Assembly: GCA_005797835.1 (NCBI GenBank) | Contig: SYKG01000005.1 | Span: forward strand, 67,879 to 121,324 | Source of the DNA: Methylotenera sp. | GTDB taxonomy: Bacteria; Pseudomonadota; Gammaproteobacteria; Burkholderiales; Methylophilaceae | Direction: 5' to 3' | DNA: 53,446 nt | Part shown: piece by piece, positions 43,113-53,446 of the stretch | Numbering within the stretch: the first letter of the stretch is position 1 | Layout of the letters: each line of letters starts with the position of its first letter | Notes under the pieces: model-generated | The model's input: the letters and a program-made list of their open reading frames with translations, nothing else | Told to the model about the DNA's origin: nothing | Databases searched by the model: none | Program-made: the position numbers and the translations under genes

Positions 43113-44112
43113 ATTTTTTTTTATTTTTTTAACTCTCTCTATAAATGCAATTGCCGACGGTATTTCAGAGCTTAATATTTTTATAAATAATGTCTCAAGT
43201 ATGTCTTCTGAATTTAGTCAGGTTGTTCTAGATAAAAGGGGCTCAAAAATTCAAGACGCAGAGGGAGTAATGTTGTTTAAAAGACCTGATAAATTTAGAT
43301 GGGATTATTTAAAGCCTTATCAAAATCAAATTATCAGCGATGGAGATCGACTATATATTTATGATCAAGATCTCAGGCAAGTTTCTATTAATCCAATAGC
43401 TAAAATGGCCGGAGCAACGCCACTTCTAATTATTGCAAGTAAAAATGTTGAAAAATATTTCATACTCAAAAACATAGAGGACCAAGCTAATAATGAAGTT
43501 AATCAAAATATTAAATGGGTCGAAGCAATCCCTAGAGAACAGAGTGCTGGATTTAGTAAGGTTATACTCGGATTAGCTGAAAATAAATTATCAGTAATGA
43601 AAGTTGTGGATGCTTTTGAACATATAACTACAATTAGTTTTAAGAATACAAAATATAATATGAACTTAGCCGATAAAAATTTTTTGTTTAAATTATCAAG
43701 TGGTATTGATGTTATCCAAACTGATGCTGCACCAATAAATTCCGCACCAATACCAAATATTAATAAAAGTAATGAATTAGAACTAATTGCTTTTGTGCAT
43801 GCTTGGGTAAACGCCTGGTCCGATAGAGATATTGAGCTCTACTTAAGTAAATATGCTGAAGATTTTAAGACACCCAATGGCGATACATTTACTTTATGGC
43901 AGGCTTCAAGAAAAAAAAATTTTTTATCGCAAGGAAAAATTCTGGTTGAAATTGAAGATATAAAAGTGAGTATGAATAACGAAAATCTTGCGCGCCTACA
44001 ATTCAAACAAAAATATATTTCTGATAAATTTAGAGATGAGTCTAATAAATTCCTCTTGGTGAAAAAAATTAATGGGAAATGGCTTATTCAAGAGGAATCT
44101 TCGGGTAAATAG
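43105..44112 (+). CDS. lolA: LolA outer-membrane lipoprotein carrier with C-terminal NTF2/SnoaL-like extension
   Basis: Signal peptide; [16 protein letters not shown]...[42 protein letters not shown] and [45 protein letters not shown] are LolA features. Residues ~222-335 are additional. Confidence 0.9.
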   Translation: MNKFFFIFLTLSINAIADGISELNIFINNVSSMSSEFSQVVLDKRGSKIQDAEGVMLFKRPDKFRWDYLKPYQNQIISDGDRLYIYDQDLRQVSINPIAKMAGATPLLIIASKNVEKYFILKNIEDQANNEVNQNIKWVEAIPREQSAGFSKVILGLAENKLSVMKVVDAFEHITTISFKNTKYNMNLADKNFLFKLSSGIDVIQTDAAPINSAPIPNINKSNELELIAFVHAWVNAWSDRDIELYLSKYAEDFKTPNGDTFTLWQASRKKNFLSQGKILVEIEDIKVSMNNENLARLQFKQKYISDKFRDESNKFLLVKKINGKWLIQEESSGK

Positions 44113-44117
44113 TACTT

Positions 44118-45422
44118 ATGAACCAAATATTTGAACCGAATCCATCTCAATTACCCCTCGCTGAATATTTAAGGCCAAGGTCTGTGGGTGAAATTGCAGG
44201 ACAAAAACATATATTAGGTGAAGGTAAATCATTACGTGTCGCTATTGAATCAGGGAAATTACCCTCCATGATTTTATGGGGGCCACCAGGTGTCGGAAAA
44301 ACAACAATTGCGCGCGTGATTGCGAATTCCATAGATGCTGAATTTATATCAGTGTCTGCAGTATTGTCTGGTGTAAAAGATATTCGAGAAGCTATAGATA
44401 AAGCAAAGTTAAATTTGCAGCAATACAATAAGAAAACAATTTTTTTTGTAGATGAAGTTCATCGTTTTAATAAAAGCCAGCAAGATGCATTCTTGCCGCA
44501 TGTTGAATCAGGATTAATTACTTTTATTGGAGCAACTACTGAAAATCCATCTTTTGAAGTTAATTCCGCTTTATTAAGTCGATCTCAAGTCTATGTACTC
44601 AAAATTCTAGATAAAGAAGATCTTCTTTTGATCTATGAAAAAGCTAAAAATTATATTGCTCCTGATATTGAATTGGATGAAGAGACTAAGCAGGAAATTA
44701 TTACTTATATTAATGGGGATGCTAGACGGCTGCTTAATTTCTTAGAATTACTCGTTAATACTGCTACATCTTTAAAAGTTAAAAAGATTGATCAAGACTT
44801 TTTAAAGAAAACGATTACGAATAAAGTAAGGCGTTTTGATAAAGGTGGAGATCAGTTTTATGATCAAATTTCAGCGCTGCATAAGTCTGTGAGAGGTTCT
44901 GATCCTAATGCTTCTTTATATTGGCTTCATCGTATGCTAGATGGTGGTGTTGACCCACTTTATTTGGCAAGAAGAATTGTTCGAATTGCTATTGAGGATA
45001 TCGGTTTAGCTGATCCAAAAGGGCAAACTATAGCTTTAGAGGCATATCAAATTTATGAGCGTCTTGGCTCGCCTGAAGGCGAGTTGGCACTTTCCAATGC
45101 AGTAATTTATTTATCTATTGCTGCTAAAAGTAATGCAGCGTATATGGCTTTTAATGAAGTGAAAGCATTTGTAGGGGAGGGAGATAATTGTGATGTACCT
45201 GTTCATCTTCGAAATGCCCCAACTAAGCTTATGAAAGAATTAGATTATGGTAAAAATTATCGGTACGCCCATAATGAACCTGATGCTTATGCAGCAGGTG
45301 AAAAATATTTCCCTGATAATATAGATCCTATTGAATTTTATAAGCCTACAACTAGAGGATTAGAGAGTAAAATTCTTGAAAAAATGAATTATTTAAAATC
45401 CCAGGATCAGCAAAAGAAATAG
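44118..45422 (+). CDS. rarA: Replication-associated recombination protein A (RarA/MgsA AAA+ ATPase)
   Basis: [89 protein letters not shown]. Confidence 0.96.
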   Translation: MNQIFEPNPSQLPLAEYLRPRSVGEIAGQKHILGEGKSLRVAIESGKLPSMILWGPPGVGKTTIARVIANSIDAEFISVSAVLSGVKDIREAIDKAKLNLQQYNKKTIFFVDEVHRFNKSQQDAFLPHVESGLITFIGATTENPSFEVNSALLSRSQVYVLKILDKEDLLLIYEKAKNYIAPDIELDEETKQEIITYINGDARRLLNFLELLVNTATSLKVKKIDQDFLKKTITNKVRRFDKGGDQFYDQISALHKSVRGSDPNASLYWLHRMLDGGVDPLYLARRIVRIAIEDIGLADPKGQTIALEAYQIYERLGSPEGELALSNAVIYLSIAAKSNAAYMAFNEVKAFVGEGDNCDVPVHLRNAPTKLMKELDYGKNYRYAHNEPDAYAAGEKYFPDNIDPIEFYKPTTRGLESKILEKMNYLKSQDQQKK

Positions 45423-45428
45423 GTATTT

Positions 45429-46697
45429 ATGATAGATATTCAGATATTAAGAAATGATATTGAGCTTGTTAAGCAAAAACTTTCAAGTCGAGGTTTTGAT
45501 CTTGATGTGAACGCCTTTCAATTACTAGAAAATACAAGAAAAAAGTTACAAGTGAAGACGCAAGATCTTCAAGAAAAAAGAAACTCTATTTCAAAAGAAA
45601 TTGGTATTTCAAAATCTAAGAATGAAGATACTAATTTACTTATGAAGAGTGTTAATGAAATTTCTGATGATTTAAAAGTAGGTGAATCAGAACTGGCTAA
45701 GCTACAAGAAAAAATTAATCAGTTCATGCTTAATATTCCAAATATTCCGCACGAATCAACTCCTTTAGGAGAGTCTGAAGTTGATAATAAAGTGATTAAG
45801 ACCGTAGGCGAGCCTAGAAAATTTACTTTTAATATCAGAGACCATGTAGATGTGGGAGCTCGGCACGGACTTAATTTTGATTTAGGTACAAAGCTCTCTG
45901 GCGCGCGTTTTGTGGTGATAGAAGGTAAGCTTGCTAAGTTACATCGAGCCATAAGCCAATATATGCTTGATACGCAGACAGATAAGCATGGTTATAAGGA
46001 ATGTTATACGCCATATTTAGTGAATAGTGAGACTTTGATAGGAACAGGACAGCTCCCTAAGTTTGAAGCTGATCTTTTCAGTTTTGCACATAATGAAACT
46101 AAATTATATTTGATCCCAACTTCCGAGGTGACACTTACAAATTTTGTTCGAGACGAAGTTGTTAAAGAATCTGATTTACCAATTAAATTAACTGCACATA
46201 CCCCCTGTTTTAGATCAGAAGCTGGGTCATACGGTAAAGATACGCGGGGTATGATTAGACAGCATCAATTTGACAAAGTTGAAATGGTTCAAATTGTTCA
46301 TCCGGATAAAAGTTATGATGCATTAGATGAAATGGTTTCACATGCTGAATTTATACTTACTTCATTAGAGCTTCCATATCGATTATTATCTCTATGTGCT
46401 GGTGATATTGGTTTTGGTGCTGCAAAAACTTTTGACTTGGAAGTTTGGCTACCCTCTCAAAATATGTATCGTGAAATTTCATCTATTTCAAATTGTGAAG
46501 CTTTCCAAGCGAGACGCCTTAAAGCAAGATTTAAGAGTGAAGCTGGAAAAAATTTATATGTTCATACATTGAATGGTTCAGGACTCGCGGTTGGGAGGAC
46601 GTTAGTTGCAATTATTGAAAACTATCAGAATGAAGAGGGAGGTATTATAATACCTAAAGTATTAGTTAGTTATATGGGCGGCATTGAAAGTATTTAG
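45429..46697 (+). CDS. serS: Seryl-tRNA synthetase
   Basis: N-terminal coiled coil; [68 protein letters not shown]. Confidence 0.98.
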   Translation: MIDIQILRNDIELVKQKLSSRGFDLDVNAFQLLENTRKKLQVKTQDLQEKRNSISKEIGISKSKNEDTNLLMKSVNEISDDLKVGESELAKLQEKINQFMLNIPNIPHESTPLGESEVDNKVIKTVGEPRKFTFNIRDHVDVGARHGLNFDLGTKLSGARFVVIEGKLAKLHRAISQYMLDTQTDKHGYKECYTPYLVNSETLIGTGQLPKFEADLFSFAHNETKLYLIPTSEVTLTNFVRDEVVKESDLPIKLTAHTPCFRSEAGSYGKDTRGMIRQHQFDKVEMVQIVHPDKSYDALDEMVSHAEFILTSLELPYRLLSLCAGDIGFGAAKTFDLEVWLPSQNMYREISSISNCEAFQARRLKARFKSEAGKNLYVHTLNGSGLAVGRTLVAIIENYQNEEGGIIIPKVLVSYMGGIESI

Positions 46698-47368
46698 CTT
46701 CTCCAAATTTCACGAACTCTTCCATTCTGACTAACTAACGCGCCATGCGCTAAATTATAAAAAATACCATGCTCAACAATGCCTGGAGTTATTGAAAGTA
46801 GAGTGTTTAATTTTTCAGTATTTTTTTCAGGAAAATTAAAATCCAGGACAAAATTACCACATGAAGTTATGGCATACCCATCTTTTCCTGCATTAATTCT
46901 TATATCCCCTGTTCCTTTTTTCATTAAGATATTTTTTACAAGCTCCCAAGCAAATGGATGAACTTCTGAAGGAATAGGAAAGTTATCTCCAATATTTTTA
47001 ACAATTTTAGATTCATCCGCAATGACAATAAATTTTTTAGCTGCACGTGCAAGTAGCTTCTCTCGAACAAGATCATAACCTCGCCCTTTTAGTAAAGTAA
47101 GATCAGATGTAATTTCATCTGCCCCATCAACATAAAGATCGATTTCTTTGATTTGTTCCATAGCTAAAACTTGCAAGCCAGTTTCTTTTGCTTGAATCAT
47201 GCTTACAACAGAGCTTGAGACTACTTTTATATTTAGTTTTTCTTCTTTATTTCGTTTAGCCAAAGCGTCAATAAAGCAGTTAGCAGTTGACCCCGTACAT
47301 AGTCCTACAATCATATTTTCACTAACATATTGCAAAGCTTGATGTGCGACTAATTCTTTATCGTTCAT
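46694..47368 (-). CDS. rpiA: Ribose-5-phosphate isomerase A
   Basis: [62 protein letters not shown]. Confidence 0.95.
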   Translation of the reverse strand: MNDKELVAHQALQYVSENMIVGLCTGSTANCFIDALAKRNKEEKLNIKVVSSSVVSMIQAKETGLQVLAMEQIKEIDLYVDGADEITSDLTLLKGRGYDLVREKLLARAAKKFIVIADESKIVKNIGDNFPIPSEVHPFAWELVKNILMKKGTGDIRINAGKDGYAITSCGNFVLDFNFPEKNTEKLNTLLSITPGIVEHGIFYNLAHGALVSQNGRVREIWRS

Positions 47369-47382
47369 GTTATTCCCTCTCA

Positions 47383-50300
47383 ATGAATTTTAGCTTTAAA
47401 GCTTATAATATTGGTAATCATTTATACATGCAATATATGTCACTAGAAGTTAATAATCAAAATAAAGAATCACTATCAATTATAGAAGTTGACGGCTCGG
47501 ATAGCTATTCTCTTGTTCGTTATATTCAAGAAGAAGTTATTATGAGTAAAAAGTATTTAGCTATTTTTACAGATACTGTTCTTGAGGCAAGGCGTCTAAT
47601 GGATGAGATGCTTTGGTTTAGTCCTAGTTTAAAAATTAACTTGTTACCTGATTGGGAGACACTGCCTTATGATCACTTTTCACCTCATCCCGATCTCATC
47701 TCAGAGAGACTCCTTACGTTATACCAAGTTACTCAGAAAAGTTTTGACATTGTTATTATTCCTGTGACGACAGCGCTTCACTTATTACCACCCAAAAGCT
47801 ATATACAGCAATTTAGCTTTCATTTTACTAAAGGTCAAAAAGTTAATATTGAGGCTTTTAAAAATCAGCTGACAGTAAATGGTTATATGAATGTTGTTCG
47901 TGTCATGGCGCCAGGAGAGTTTTCAGTCAGAGGCAGTTTAATTGATTTATTTCCTATGGGGAGTATTGTTCCATATCGCATTGATTTTTTTGATGATGAG
48001 ATTGATTCTATTCGGACATTCGATGTTGATTCACAAAGAACACTTTATCCTGTCAATGAAATTAAGTTGCTTCCTGCTCGAGAATGTCCTATGGATGAAA
48101 AATCGATTAGTATATTCAGGCATAATTATCGAGAGCGCTTTGAGGGAGACCCTTCTCGCTCGACAATATACAAAGATATTAGTAAAGGCATTCCTATAGG
48201 CGGTATTGAATGGTATTTACCACTATTCTTTGATGAGATGAGTGATATTTTTAGTTTTTTTTCAGATAATACGATCATTTATAAACATGGCAATCTTGAT
48301 CGGGCATGTGAACATTTCTGGCATGAAACTGAAAAACGCTTTCGATTGTTTGCTTATGATGCTGAGCGTCCGATACTGGAGCCTCAGGATCTTTTGATTA
48401 AGCCAGATCAATTTTTCAAATCTATTAATGCATACAAAAGATTTAACTTAAAACGTCTAGAAATATTCGAAAAAATACCAGATATATCCATTGATCGAAA
48501 AAATGTTCAACCTTTAGTCAAGCTTCATCAATTTATTTCAGAAAGCTCTAAAAGAATTTTTATTTTAACAGATAGTTTGGGTCGAAGAGAAACTATTTCT
48601 GAGCTTTTTAAAGTTAATGGCATTAAGTTTAAAACTGCGGATGATTGGTCTTCAGCCTTAGATATTAATGACCAAGTAGTCTTAACTATAAGTCCAGTTC
48701 ATCAAGGCCATATTGCGTCTAATCATATTGTGATTACAGAGTCTGAGCTTTATGTAAATACTGTGCGCCAATCAAGACGACGCTATCGTGATAAGAACTT
48801 TTCGACTGATGCTATGGTTCGAGACTTATCAGAACTCAAAAATGGAGATCCTATTGTTCATGAGCAATACGGTGTTGGTCGATTTAAAGGATTATTTAAT
48901 TTAGATTTTGGTGAAGGTGAGAGTGAATTCTTATTTCTAGAGTATTTTGGTGAAGATAAGCTTTATGTGCCTGTATCTAATTTAGATCTTATCTCGCGCT
49001 ATTCAGGTGGGCCAGCTGAAACTGCACCACTTCATAAACTAGGTTCAGATCAGTGGGACAAAGCAAAGAAAAAAGCCCTAAAACAGATTCATGATACTGC
49101 AGCAGATCTCTTAAATATCTATTCTCAGCGTTCTATTAAAAAAGGCTATGCTTTTAAAACCAATTTACAAGATTATGAAAGATTCACTGATGGATTTCTG
49201 TTTGAAGAAACCGAAGATCAATTAACAGCAATAAATGCTGTTATTAATGATATGGAATCTCAAAAGCCAATGGATAGGCTTATATGTGGCGATGTGGGTT
49301 TTGGTAAAACAGAGGTGGCATTAAGGGCCGCATTTATTGCAGCAAATGATGGAAAACAAGTTGCCATATTGGTTCCTACAACACTTCTTGCCGAACAGCA
49401 TTACAATAATTTTATGGATCGTTTCTCAGATTCAGCTATCAAGATTGCAGAAATTTCTCGTTTTAAAACTAAAAAAGAACAGGTTGAGTCACTTCTAAAA
49501 TTAGCAAATGGAGAAATTGATATTATTATTGGTACACATCGACTTATCCAAAATGATGTTAAATTTAAAAATTTAGGACTTATCATCGTTGATGAAGAAC
49601 ATCGTTTTGGTGTCCGTCAAAAAGAATTACTTAAAGCAATGCGAGCAGAAGTTGATATCTTAACTCTGACAGCAACACCGATTCCACGAACACTTTCGAT
49701 GGCTCTGGAAGGTTTGAGAGAATTTTCTATTATTTCAACACCACCACAAAAACGTTTATCAATTAAAACTTTTGTGAATAATTATTCGGAAGGCATTATA
49801 CGAGAAGCAGTTTTAAGAGAATTTAATCGGGGTGGCCAAGTATATTTCTTACATAATGATATTGACACTATTCTTTCTGTGAGAGAAAAATTAGTGAAAT
49901 TAATTCCTGAAGCGCAAATAGAAATTGCACACGGACAAATGCGGGAGCGAGAGCTTGAAAGAGTAATGCATGATTTTTATCAGCAAAAAATAAATATTTT
50001 GCTTTGCACAACTATTATCGAAACAGGCATTGATATCCCATCTGCTAATACGATCATTATGAATCGAGCAGATATGTTTGGGCTAGCTCAGCTTCATCAA
50101 TTAAGGGGTAGGGTGGGAAGATCTCATCATCAAGCATATGCATATTTACTTATCGATCCAGATAGAAAGTTAAGTAGCCACGCTCAAAAACGCCTAGAGG
50201 CAATTCAGCTTCTTGAAGATTTAGGTGCAGGATATTATCTTGCTATTCATGATTTAGAAATTCGGGGTGCAGGGGAGCTTCTAGGGGACAATCAAAGTGG

Positions 50301-50835
50301 GCAAATGCACGAAATTGGATTTAATCTTTATGTTGATATGCTGAATTATGCTGTGAAGCAACTCAAGATTGGTAAAAAATTAAGTGTTGATAACCCACTT
50401 CAAAAAAATACTGAAATTAATCTTCATACACCAGCTATTATTACCAATAGTTACTGCGGAGATATTAATGAAAGACTTGTACTTTATAAGCGCCTATCAG
50501 GACTAAATAATCACGAAGATCTTATGGAAATGAAAGAGGAGTTAATTGATCGCTTTGGTGTTTTGCCAGAACAAACTCAGTTCCTTATTGCATTTCATGA
50601 TTTGAGAATCTTTATTCAGTCTTTAGATATTAAAAAAATAGACGCAAGCGACGTTTCGATTCAAATTCATTTTGCGAGTGGCAGTAAAATAGATCCACTA
50701 AAGCTTATTAAGTTACTGAGTGAAGATAATCATTGTCGCATGAATGGGCCAGATAAGATTAAAATATCTATTATGCTTTCTGATGTTCTAGATCGAGTTA
50801 AATTTGTAAAAGATTTCTTAATTAAAATATTTTAA
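47383..50835 (+). CDS. mfd: Transcription-repair coupling factor
   Basis: LPDWETLPYDHFSPHPDLISERL, ALLDLFPMGS-like region, DPIVHEQYGVGRFKGL, RLICGDVGFGKTEVALRAAFIA, DEEHRFGVRQKE, LTATPIPRTLSMAL. Start uncertain: the ORF track gives 47344; 47383 or Mets near 47428-47437 are more plausible. Confidence 0.96.
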   Translation: MNFSFKAYNIGNHLYMQYMSLEVNNQNKESLSIIEVDGSDSYSLVRYIQEEVIMSKKYLAIFTDTVLEARRLMDEMLWFSPSLKINLLPDWETLPYDHFSPHPDLISERLLTLYQVTQKSFDIVIIPVTTALHLLPPKSYIQQFSFHFTKGQKVNIEAFKNQLTVNGYMNVVRVMAPGEFSVRGSLIDLFPMGSIVPYRIDFFDDEIDSIRTFDVDSQRTLYPVNEIKLLPARECPMDEKSISIFRHNYRERFEGDPSRSTIYKDISKGIPIGGIEWYLPLFFDEMSDIFSFFSDNTIIYKHGNLDRACEHFWHETEKRFRLFAYDAERPILEPQDLLIKPDQFFKSINAYKRFNLKRLEIFEKIPDISIDRKNVQPLVKLHQFISESSKRIFILTDSLGRRETISELFKVNGIKFKTADDWSSALDINDQVVLTISPVHQGHIASNHIVITESELYVNTVRQSRRRYRDKNFSTDAMVRDLSELKNGDPIVHEQYGVGRFKGLFNLDFGEGESEFLFLEYFGEDKLYVPVSNLDLISRYSGGPAETAPLHKLGSDQWDKAKKKALKQIHDTAADLLNIYSQRSIKKGYAFKTNLQDYERFTDGFLFEETEDQLTAINAVINDMESQKPMDRLICGDVGFGKTEVALRAAFIAANDGKQVAILVPTTLLAEQHYNNFMDRFSDSAIKIAEISRFKTKKEQVESLLKLANGEIDIIIGTHRLIQNDVKFKNLGLIIVDEEHRFGVRQKELLKAMRAEVDILTLTATPIPRTLSMALEGLREFSIISTPPQKRLSIKTFVNNYSEGIIREAVLREFNRGGQVYFLHNDIDTILSVREKLVKLIPEAQIEIAHGQMRERELERVMHDFYQQKINILLCTTIIETGIDIPSANTIIMNRADMFGLAQLHQLRGRVGRSHHQAYAYLLIDPDRKLSSHAQKRLEAIQLLEDLGAGYYLAIHDLEIRGAGELLGDNQSGQMHEIGFNLYVDMLNYAVKQLKIGKKLSVDNPLQKNTEINLHTPAIITNSYCGDINERLVLYKRLSGLNNHEDLMEMKEELIDRFGVLPEQTQFLIAFHDLRIFIQSLDIKKIDASDVSIQIHFASGSKIDPLKLIKLLSEDNHCRMNGPDKIKISIMLSDVLDRVKFVKDFLIKIF

Positions 50836-50845
50836 TACGAATTGT

Positions 50846-53446
50846 TTAGAATTTTAATCGCGTAAGCTTTGGAACGAAATCCTCAATTTTAGAGCTAAGT
50901 GACTTAATTTTAATAGTTTCAATAGGCTTAGATTCATCAAAATGATGCCCATAAATATCCCAGAGTATAGATAAAAAAGAATTTGAAGCAGGCTTTATTT
51001 TATCTTTTAATTTGATTGAACCCACAAGATGAAGATTTTTTTTTGCTCTCGTCATAGCAACATAAAGTAATCTCTTTAATTCATTTTCCTCCCTATCTTT
51101 TTCTATTCTATAAATTAAATCATGCAAATTGGGTAATTTATTTGCAGGCTCACTAAATGCAGTGATATCAAAAGTATAATTATTTTTTTTAAAATGATCA
51201 AAAATAATCATTTTCTTATCAGACACTCGTGTAGTTGAATTCAATGATGGAATAATCACTGTATCAAATTCAAGACCTTTAACTTTATGAATTGTAAAGA
51301 ATTGTATTCTCTCTTCAGATGAGGGAATATCAGATAAATATGTTTTAGTAATTTGATGTTCAACCAATTCAAAATCGATAGCTATTGGTGAGCTTGATAT
51401 TTGTAGGATATCAAAAAATTTATTAATATCAATAATATCATTTGGATTATGGAGGCATAATTCGCCCCCTAAATTCATCCATACTGATTCAATAAGCCTT
51501 CTAATATGTATTTTATTTATATGTTCAAATGCATTTTTTAAAATATCTACAAGACGTTGAATTCTCATTTGCCCATCTGAAGAAATTTTGTTCATTTTAT
51601 TAGGGTCATTAATAATTTCCCATACAGTTGATATATGATCATCTTGAAACAGTAGCGTTAGATCGATCAACTTAATACCACACCACGGCGCTCTTAAAAT
51701 TGCAAGCCAATGAATTCTGTCACTTAAATCGAGTATAGCGTAGCTTAAGGAAAGAATATCTTGAATTGATTGATGCTGATCTAAGGCATCAATTTCTACC
51801 GCATTAAACTTTAAAGTCGGTTTAAACTTACGTATATATTTGATTAGCTCTGAGAGATGGTTTCTTGATCTTGCTAGAATGGCAATTTTTTCTTTTTCAG
51901 AAAACATATCAATAAGATTACATACGTACTTTGCTTCCTCAATATCAACATCTTCAGCGCTATCTGAAAATGTAAGCGCGTGAAATTTAAATTCACTTAT
52001 TCCTGGAGTATAATCATTTTTTGCTGAGATAAACGGTTTGTAGCTCACAGCGCCAAATTGATTAGAATCTTCCTTGGGTAATATTTTTTCAAAGACTTGA
52101 TTTATTTCATTCACGATAAGAGAAGAAGAGCGCCAATTATCTTTTAGTCTTATAGTTTCTAGTGGAATTGTATCGAAGCCCTGTTTTTTAGCTTCGATAA
52201 ATATACCTACATCAGCTTCTCTAAATTTATAGATAGATTGCATAGGATCCCCTACGCAGAAAATAGTTTTCTGGGTTTCGGGCGTCCAACCATCTATAAT
52301 TTTTTTTAAAAAATTAAAATGACTTCTGCTGGTGTCTTGAAATTCATCAATGAGGATATGTGATATTTTGTAATCTAACGATAATAATAGTTCGCTCGCT
52401 GATTCATTTTTACCTAGCGCCTCGCTTGCAATCTCAATGATTTCAATAAAATCTACAGTATTTCTCTGTCTAAATAGCATTTTTAACCTTTTTTCACATT
52501 GCAGTAGAAGGTTTGCAATAGATTTTAGTCTAGTTACATATGATTTATCGATGGGAGATGGGATACCTTTAATTAAAGTTAAGAAATTGACGTTAGGTAG
52601 GTTGTGACATATATTTTTGTAAATTTCACTTTCTTTATCGTTCTTAAAGCCTTGAAGCTTCGTCATTCGACCACGTCTAGTATTTTTCTCTGTAAATAAT
52701 ATTTCTGTGATTGTTTGCCACAAAGGAATTTCTTGCGTATCGAAATTAAAGCGATCTTTATTTGTAATCTTTAAATCTTTTCTTAGATTAGTATCTGTAA
52801 GATAGTGGACTACTTGTATGAGGCTATTAAGCACTTCTTGACTAAGAGTTTCTTTGATTTTCTTATAAATAGGCTCAATTAAATGATCAAGGTAAGTATT
52901 GCTTTCAATAATAATTTGTTCATTTGTTTTTTGAGTAAGTTTATTGCAGCGATTTTTCCATTGATCTCGAGTTGACATCATCGCTATTAGACGACGATTA
53001 ATCTTTTCATATTCATTATCGTAGTGAGTAAAGACGATATTAATATCATTGGCACTCTCTTTTGACTGCAAAACTTTTTTGACGCATTCCTCATAAAATT
53101 TTTCAGGCCTATCAGTAATATTAGGTTTATCACCCATTTGACTTAAAACTGGAATTTGACCTACAACTTGGTGACAAAACTTATCGATAGTCATTATTTT
53201 AAGACGTGACAGGTTGCGTTCGATATCCCAGGCTTTTGCTTTTGAACCCTCTAAAATAATTTTTGCGAAAGGGTCATCACCTTTTCTAATACGCTCTAGA
53301 ATTCTAGCCTTCATTTCTGAAGCCGCTTTCTTAGTAAAAGTAATAGCTAAAATTTCTTCAGGGGCGTCCACGATAGTAAGTAGTTTTAAGAATCGATCAG
53401 TGAGTAAACTTGTTTTTCCGGAGCCTGCAGGAGCCTCTACAATATA
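50846..53446 (-). CDS. UvrD/Rep superfamily helicase, AddA/RecB-like (5' end outside window)
   Basis: The frame is open to the window edge and encodes YIVEAPAGSGKTSLLTDRFLKLLTIVDAPEEILAITFTKKAASEMKARI. Also ILIDEFQDTSRSHFNFLK, FCVGDPMQSIYKFREADV, LKDNWRSS, IHKVKGLEFDTVIIPSL, RLLYVAMTRAKKNLHLVG. Confidence 0.93.
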   Translation of the reverse strand, partial: YIVEAPAGSGKTSLLTDRFLKLLTIVDAPEEILAITFTKKAASEMKARILERIRKGDDPFAKIILEGSKAKAWDIERNLSRLKIMTIDKFCHQVVGQIPVLSQMGDKPNITDRPEKFYEECVKKVLQSKESANDINIVFTHYDNEYEKINRRLIAMMSTRDQWKNRCNKLTQKTNEQIIIESNTYLDHLIEPIYKKIKETLSQEVLNSLIQVVHYLTDTNLRKDLKITNKDRFNFDTQEIPLWQTITEILFTEKNTRRGRMTKLQGFKNDKESEIYKNICHNLPNVNFLTLIKGIPSPIDKSYVTRLKSIANLLLQCEKRLKMLFRQRNTVDFIEIIEIASEALGKNESASELLLSLDYKISHILIDEFQDTSRSHFNFLKKIIDGWTPETQKTIFCVGDPMQSIYKFREADVGIFIEAKKQGFDTIPLETIRLKDNWRSSSLIVNEINQVFEKILPKEDSNQFGAVSYKPFISAKNDYTPGISEFKFHALTFSDSAEDVDIEEAKYVCNLIDMFSEKEKIAILARSRNHLSELIKYIRKFKPTLKFNAVEIDALDQHQSIQDILSLSYAILDLSDRIHWLAILRAPWCGIKLIDLTLLFQDDHISTVWEIINDPNKMNKISSDGQMRIQRLVDILKNAFEHINKIHIRRLIESVWMNLGGELCLHNPNDIIDINKFFDILQISSSPIAIDFELVEHQITKTYLSDIPSSEERIQFFTIHKVKGLEFDTVIIPSLNSTTRVSDKKMIIFDHFKKNNYTFDITAFSEPANKLPNLHDLIYRIEKDREENELKRLLYVAMTRAKKNLHLVGSIKLKDKIKPASNSFLSILWDIYGHHFDESKPIETIKIKSLSSKIEDFVPKLTRLKF

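Overview
The window is a compact, AT-rich bacterial chromosome segment. Its gene content and order point to a betaproteobacterial methylotroph of the Methylophilales, possibly the streamlined OM43 type; this is inferred from gene content, not tested phylogenetically. About 43 protein-coding genes fill almost the whole window, and I found no tRNA, rRNA, CRISPR array, IS element or prophage. Main blocks: eno(partial)-ftsB; a minus-strand operon read as mxaRSACKL plus ygfZ; fabA-fabB; alaA-hom-thrC-thyA-folA; an Orn/Lys/Arg decarboxylase and dcd; zwf-gnd and pgl; mrp; metG; tyrA-aroA-cmk-rpsA-ihfB-lapB-pyrF; aat-ate; a TraB/GumN protein and a TrmH-type methyltransferase; amt; ispDF; an MsbA-like ABC exporter; Smr; trxB; ftsK-lolA-rarA-serS; rpiA; mfd; and a 5'-truncated (by the window edge) UvrD/AddA-like helicase. 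Most of this is ordinary housekeeping sequence. I do not see a clear new defence or mobile system. The observations most worth a second look are: an mxaRSACKL cluster with no adjacent mxaFJGI; a LolA protein with an extra C-terminal NTF2-like domain; an AddA-like helicase that stops before the usual nuclease domain; a consistent pattern of convergent genes overlapping by exactly 4 nt at their stop codons; and one anomalous 233-nt convergent intergenic gap that may hold a gene remnant.
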